DNA from: Euphorbia lathyris
Taxonomy: Eukaryota; Streptophyta; Magnoliopsida; Malpighiales; Euphorbiaceae
Direction of reading: 5' to 3'
Assembly (NCBI RefSeq): GCF_963576675.1
Contig: NC_088915.1
Span: 3,229,001-3,293,000, forward strand
DNA: 64,000 nt
Part shown: piece by piece, positions 59,456 through 64,000 of the stretch
Layout: the number at the start of each line of letters is the position of its first letter
How positions within the stretch are numbered: position 1 is the first letter of the stretch
Translations under genes and position numbers: made by a program
Notes under the pieces: generated by a model
Databases searched by the model: none
The model's input: the letters and a program-made list of their open reading frames with translations, nothing else
What the model was told of the DNA's origin: nothing

Positions 59456-59605
59456 CTACAAATAAAATAGAGACATGGGCGCATTTTTGAGGATGGGACT
59501 GAAGGGACCATTTATTTCCCTCCCACATACAAGTACTCTAACAACTTGACTGATATGCTGGGGGTGACAGGCTCCCAAAGGGAAAGCGAAGAACATCAGC
59601 CTGGT
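59456..59605 (+). pseudogene. Inositol polyphosphate 5-phosphatase fragment
   Basis: After an AG acceptor the frame reads HGRIFEDGTEGTIYFPPTYK then YSNN. After a one-base shift near 59545 it reads AGGDRLPKGKRRTSAW and meets a GTAAAT donor. FPPTYKY and KRRTPAWCDRIL-type text are signature segments of plant 5PTases, phosphatidylinositol/inositol phosphate phosphatases. A stop (TAG) precedes RHG. Only about 50 codons are present, and the catalytic Cys/Asp region beyond AW is missing. It is one of several unrelated fragments in CACTA-4, hence likely captured. Confidence 0.8.
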
Positions 59606-60950
59606 AAATTACCTTTTCTTATTATAGCATATTCATGGCTGAGGTTCAGTCCATTAACTGAAACCGTATTAGAAAAACCATTAGTCATTCTAGAATTGAG
59701 GTGACAGAGCTTCTTCCTCACACACTGTGCACAGCCGGTTGTATGCTCTAGAGAATTGAAACATGATAGGTAATTTTGCACTATACCATAGGTAAAATCT
59801 ATAACAAGTTGCATCGTGTTGACATAAAATCAATAACTTGTTAGTTTCTAACATATGTGATCCTGTTTTTATGTTCCGTGTGCAGAATCTACTCAAGTAC
59901 ACCCTTCACTTTGTATGTACAAGGTTCAATTGCTCGAATTTCATTTCATGATTTTCCTTGTTTGAGTGCGTTCACTCCTCACTCTCCTAAAGCAGGGTAA
60001 GTTATATGGGATTTCTATAGCCTTATCAATTTTCTGAAATTCATGTGGGTTTCTCTCGTACCCATTGATCTTATGGATTTCATGGTTTTATTTCTGCATT
60101 TATTACAAACTGATGAGAATTAATGCTTTCATGTGATTAGCAATCAGTGTTAGGAGTGTTAGAAATTTGATTGATTTCCTAGGGTTCGAAAGGGTTTTGC
60201 AATTAATGGAGCCGACACCATTCTAGCGTGTTGAAGAGCTTAATTAGATTAGTGTGTTGAATTACTGCGCTATCTGATAATCGTGCAAAAGCAGGTGCAA
60301 TTGAGGGATAACGTGTTGAAGAGCTTAATTATATTTGTGTTTGTTTTAAAATAGTGTTCAATTTGTTGGAATTGATACAAGATAGTTTGGATGGAGAATT
60401 GGAGGTCTTACTTGATTTTAATACGCTTAGTAAGGGTTGAACTGTTTCACTTAACAAGATTTCTATTAGAGTTTGGTAATCCATTCTTTAGAGTAAGACC
60501 TCTGGTTCTCACTTACAGGAATTGATACAGGTATTGTTGATTTGCATTTTGTTTGGTAAATAGTACAAGAATCATGAAATCAAAAGAGAGAGTTAGTTGC
60601 TTTATTTTGTTTAGACATAAAATTTGTATAATATATTGAGTTAGGGATAATATGGGTGATGGATGATTAGATAAAGCAGAGAGATAGGGTTTGTGTATTT
60701 TTCTGCAGCACGTAACTACTGGTGGGATGGATGATGTTAGTGTTTATTCTAACTTTTATAATGTCTACACGTTTCCTATTTTTATTCTGAATATGTCAGA
60801 TAGCTTGCTTGCCTCTGATACCTTCACATTACCAGATTATTAGGCTAACATAATTTGATAGATAGAATTGCATTTGGTATCAAGTGATTGAGAATTTTAT
60901 GCAATAACAGTTCCCTTCAATCCAAATTTTTATTTATGATTTTAGTTTAA
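59606..60950. other. Interior of CACTA-4, no gene named
   Basis: AT-rich. A phrase GTGTTGAAGAGCTTAATTA repeats at about 60230 and 60311. A possible exon at about 59886-59998 is not recognised. Confidence 0.4.
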
Positions 60951-63209
60951 ATAATGCCATTGATGAGAAGAAATATCATTATAAACACTTGAAACACTTC
61001 AATGAGAAGATTTTTCATCATTTTAAACATTTTAATGAGATGTTTTTTTTATCATTGTAAACATTTTACCGAGAAGATTTTAAATCATTACAAATATTTT
61101 AATGAGAATATTTTCATATCATTAAAATATATTTTAATGGGAATAAAATTATTATCATTGTAAGTTTATAATGAGAATAACGTTTATTCTCGTTACTACT
61201 TTTAGTAAGGGACCCTAGTAATGAAGGGAGCCATTAGAGTAATTATTCTCACTAAGAACACTTTAGTGAGAATATTTGGGCTTTTAGTGAGAATAACTCC
61301 CTTCGTTAAAAGCGGTTTTTTTGTAGTGGAGGGAGATGACTCTATGCCGCCTCAGAGTGCTTCTTTTGTGCGAGTACCTCCTTAGACAGTGATGAGGGGT
61401 CGTGACGGACGTTTTGCTTCTACAGCAGGGTCGTCTTTGGGTGAGAATTTTAAATTTTGTTATTATTATGTGATTTATTCGTGATTAGTAGAAAATATAC
61501 GAATATTCTGAAATGAGTTTACTGTAATTTCAGGTAGCAACAAGCACTCGATGAGTGCTGGAGAGGATGACTGGATCGTGAAGACCCTGGTTCCTAAGGG
61601 TCCATCTGATGGTCTTGTGATCCTGAGCTTTCTGGGACATATTGCCCATGCTATCTGGAGCGGGCAGGATAGGGGCCTCCTCAAGTGTCAGACACGCTTA
61701 GTCTATCGTGGGAAGTTGTGTGTATGGCACGGTGGCGCTTCTAGAGAGATCCAGATGCGTATTGCGTCATCTGGATTGTCCCATTTACCAGGTATCATGT
61801 ATGCCCACATCGATGCGCCCTTGATTGCGGGTTTTGTGGAGCGGTGGCAGCCAGACACGTCATCATTGCACATGCCGTTTAGTGAGATGAGCATTATGTT
61901 GCATGATGTGTGGCAGATTTTGCGCATCCCCATCGATGGGGCTATGGTGACTGCTGAGGCGAGTATTGAGGAGCTTCAGTCTTGTGTGATGGAGTTGTTT
62001 GGCATGACTCGGGATGAGTTGCTAAACGGTCACTACTTTAATGACGGTATACGATCGGCTTCCGTCCTGGAGTATTGTCAAGGAGATCGGATTCTTGATG
62101 CACAGGCTACAGCTTGGACGTTTCTTATGCTCGGTTGCACATTGTTCGTGGACAAGACTGGTGACCGCATTTGACTTTCCTGTCTGTTGGAGGTACATGA
62201 CTCGGTAGCTGGAGCCATTGGACTCTCGTGGCGCTCAGCTGCACTAGCATATCTATACCGTCATCTAGGTATTGCTAGCAGAGGAGACTGCGGGCAGATG
62301 ACGAGTTGTTAGCTGACACTGCTTCAGGCATGGATTTATGAGTACTTCCCGTACTTCAGGCCTTAGCGGGAGGGAGTTACATTGGATCCGGAGCTTCCGA
62401 GGGCTTGCATGTGGCCATCTATAGTGTTGGAGAAGAGTGATGATAGGCTGAGATCATATCGCATCGGGCTTGATAGATTGACTGCTGATGAGGTATAATT
62501 TCCATTTAATTAAATAAACCAAATTTATTACTTGTACCATTTGTATGTTAATGTTGTTGTATACGTCATTAGGTGATGTGGATGCCGTATGGTCCTGATG
62601 CCATTACGGATACCCCTAGGACGACATACGCCGGATGGATACGTTACAGGGATGTGATCGAGCCGTACATGCTGGGGAGATGCCTTCACCAGCTCGGTTA
62701 CGTGCAGACCATACCCAGACCGATCTTGAGGCCGTTGAAGTCCGTACGTCCTTGGTCTAGCTTGAAGTATCGGGTAGAAGTGCCCGCCGATATGGCAGAG
62801 GATCTTTGGATCTCGTTTTTTGAGGCGGGCATGCTTGTATTGTCTCGGTTCACTCTAGCACAGACTCATTCGGACTGTGACGAGCAGTACATGTCGTGGT
62901 ACTACCTGCATTCACACCCTCAGCTACTGCCGGAGATGCCTGCACCCGGACCGACCATTCATACTCGCTCGAACAACGAAGTGGTAAGTGATTTAAGTTT
63001 TAATCAACTAATTTACAATTATCAAATTATACTAAATAAAATGATATTTATTCATTTTGGGGTTTTTCTTTTTCCAGTGGGTTAGCCGTTTCGCTAACTC
63101 GGGAGAAGGTGCATTGCAGGCGATGAACCTTCTTGATGAGGATGTTGCGACTGAGTGGAAACAGTCGTACGACCAGATTTTGGATGCTTGGCATTCGGCT
63201 TCATAATTG

Positions 63210-63528
63210 GCATTCCATATGAAATTGGATGGCTTACTTAGATCCTCGGGATTTTCGAACTCCATTGCAGCATGACTTTGCAAGCTTCTTTTAGGAATTT
63301 GCTGACAATAAGTGAGACAGAGTTCATAAGCACAATTTGGACATCTGCGGTGTAAATTGGCAATTGGAGTTGCACAATGGTCTCCTTCCTCCAATTTGTT
63401 TCCCCATGCAGATTCTCTCCATCCATTGCAAATGTACACCTGACAGACCATTGTGACGAATTATGAGCACATCCTGCAAGGCCATTGGAGTGTACTGCAA
63501 GAAAAAACAAGGGAAGTATTGAGAACAT
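63210..63528 (-). pseudogene. JMJ25-like (KDM3-type) demethylase fragment
   Basis: The minus-strand frame from 63451 reads GDHCATPIANLHRRCPNCAY then ELCLTYCQQIPKRSLQ. This matches the cysteine-rich segment (CxxC, HRSCPxCSYDLCLxCC) before the JmjC domain in plant JMJ25/IBM1-type H3K9 demethylases. One Cys of the final CC pair is Tyr (LTYC), and the upstream Cys pair is replaced. No JmjC catalytic domain is present. It begins right where the PMD gene ends, on the opposite strand, and continues openly through the PMD terminal exon as an artefact. Possibly cargo of the same PMD-bearing transposon. Confidence 0.6.
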
Positions 63529-64000
63529 TAAATAATCAGTTTAAGGTCTCCTCAAAATGAATCCCCTATATACATAAGAAGGTCCCAAGATGACACTGGA
63601 AAAAGGGATTGACCTCGAAAAAGGGATTATTAGGCTTGAAAAAGGAATCCTAGTATATAATACACCTTCGTTTAATTACTTGTTAGTTTCTTTTTTTTTT
63701 TAAGTATAAAACGACAAGATTGAATATATTATGGATCCTTTAAAATTCGCCAGAAAAACCAATTGGCATCCGGAATATTAAGAATGTCCCATTATCTTGC
63801 TTAATTATTATTAAGCCTCTAAGAGTGGATTTCAGCAAAGTTCAATAAGGACCACAAAAACCAATTTTAGGATGCCAAAAGATATTATATTATATAAAGA
63901 AAAAGAACCAAAACAAAATAAGAAAACATATAATAAATTTTATATATGCTCAAATGTATAAATATAAAAATGCAGGTGTTTATATAAATTTCTAATTTAT
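63529..64000. other. AT-rich right edge
   Basis: No gene recognised. GAAAAAGGGATT occurs twice and a GAAAAAGGAAT variant once at about 63598-63650. Confidence 0.4.

Larger units (their letters stand above)
55908..61328. mobile_element. CACTA-4: complete 5.4-kb element with gene fragments
   Basis: Left end CACTACAAGAAAATTTG at 55908, right end TTTTTTTGTAGTG at 61328, with the 3-bp target duplication GAG at 55905-55907 and 61329-61331. It lies inside PMD exon 2; joining the flanks gives a continuous PMD frame. Subterminal regions (to about 56160, and 60950-61300) are full of AATGAGAAT/ATTCTCATT words. No transposase is visible. The interior carries an EMB2759-like fragment, an inositol polyphosphate 5-phosphatase fragment and unidentified exons, all on the plus strand. 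Confidence 0.95.
55106..63206 (+). pseudogene. Plant mobile domain (PMD) gene, five exons, split by CACTA-4
   Basis: Exons: 55106-55150 (MPPKEGKGKGFIKVP), 55734-55907 joined to 61332-61440 across CACTA-4, 61534-62492, 62573-62983 and 63078-63206. All introns keep GT-AG and phase. Exon 3 holds the mobile domain: PGIMYAHIDAPLIAGFVERW, MPFSEMSIMLHDVWQILRIP, and later WRSAALAYLYRHLG. Exon 4 has MWMPYGPDAI and YAGWIRYRDVIEPYMLGRCL, and exon 5 ends DQILDAWHSAS. PMD proteins occur in Mutator-like transposons and in domesticated MAIL1/MAIN-type silencing factors. The repetitive context here favours a transposon origin. Four nonsense codons (TAG 61383, TGA 62172, TAG 62310, TAG 62364) and no frameshifts are present. 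Confidence 0.9.

Noticed and set aside
1..64000. tRNA, rRNA or snoRNA genes
   Set aside because: I looked for tRNA-like box A/box B text and rRNA segments and saw none I could support; a covariance-model scan would be needed.

Overview
This is a window of plant nuclear DNA, most likely from a eudicot. It is AT-rich and gene-poor, and almost everything recognisable is a transposable element or a decayed gene. The basis is Ty1/copia elements primed by initiator-Met tRNA, an L1-type LINE with plant DUF4283-like ORF1, CACTA elements, hAT- and Mutator-type MITEs, an Au-like SINE tail, and fragments of plant families (PHO1, PHT1, CYP72-clan P450, F-box/FBA, MAPKKK, plant mobile domain, JMJ25-like). 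I could not narrow the species. I saw no clearly intact host gene.

Layout. 1-9.2 kb: a young Copia element (A, 737-5789, target duplication ATCAC) beside P450, PHO1-like and PHT1-like exon fragments and the right end of a CACTA element (to 9232). 9.2-14.2 kb: a foldback repeat, a 525-bp Mutator-type MITE with a perfect 10-bp target duplication, and the 3' end of an old Copia. 14.3-19.2 kb: Copia B, with LTRs beginning TA instead of TG. 19.4-26.5 kb: a LINE ORF1-like relic, then a near-complete minus-strand LINE with overlapping ORF1 stop and ORF2 start. 28.6-32.3 kb: a Tat/Ogre-like LTR on the minus strand carrying a CpG-rich array of 22-bp palindromes, flanked by a 45-bp tandem array. 34.2-35.3 kb: an F-box pseudogene. 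36.9-38.1 kb: a 500-bp tandem repeat. 38.25 kb: a hAT MITE. 39.45-43.96 kb: Copia C on the minus strand. 46.7-47.7 kb: two diverged, inverted copies of an unidentified coding sequence. 48.3-54.2 kb: three MAPKKK-like relics, interrupted by a complete 4.1-kb CACTA element with an embedded SINE. 55.1-63.2 kb: a five-exon plant-mobile-domain pseudogene whose second exon is split by a complete 5.4-kb CACTA element carrying host gene fragments, and whose first intron is a dense array of hairpins. 63.2-63.5 kb: a JMJ25-like fragment on the minus strand.

Nothing here works as a pathway. The common process is nested insertion, capture of host exons by CACTA-type elements, and decay. Several nonsense codons are of the C-to-T type expected from methylated, silenced DNA. 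The most unusual sequence is the two CpG-rich palindrome arrays (30.9-31.4 kb and 55.19-55.59 kb), which stand out sharply from the AT-rich surroundings.
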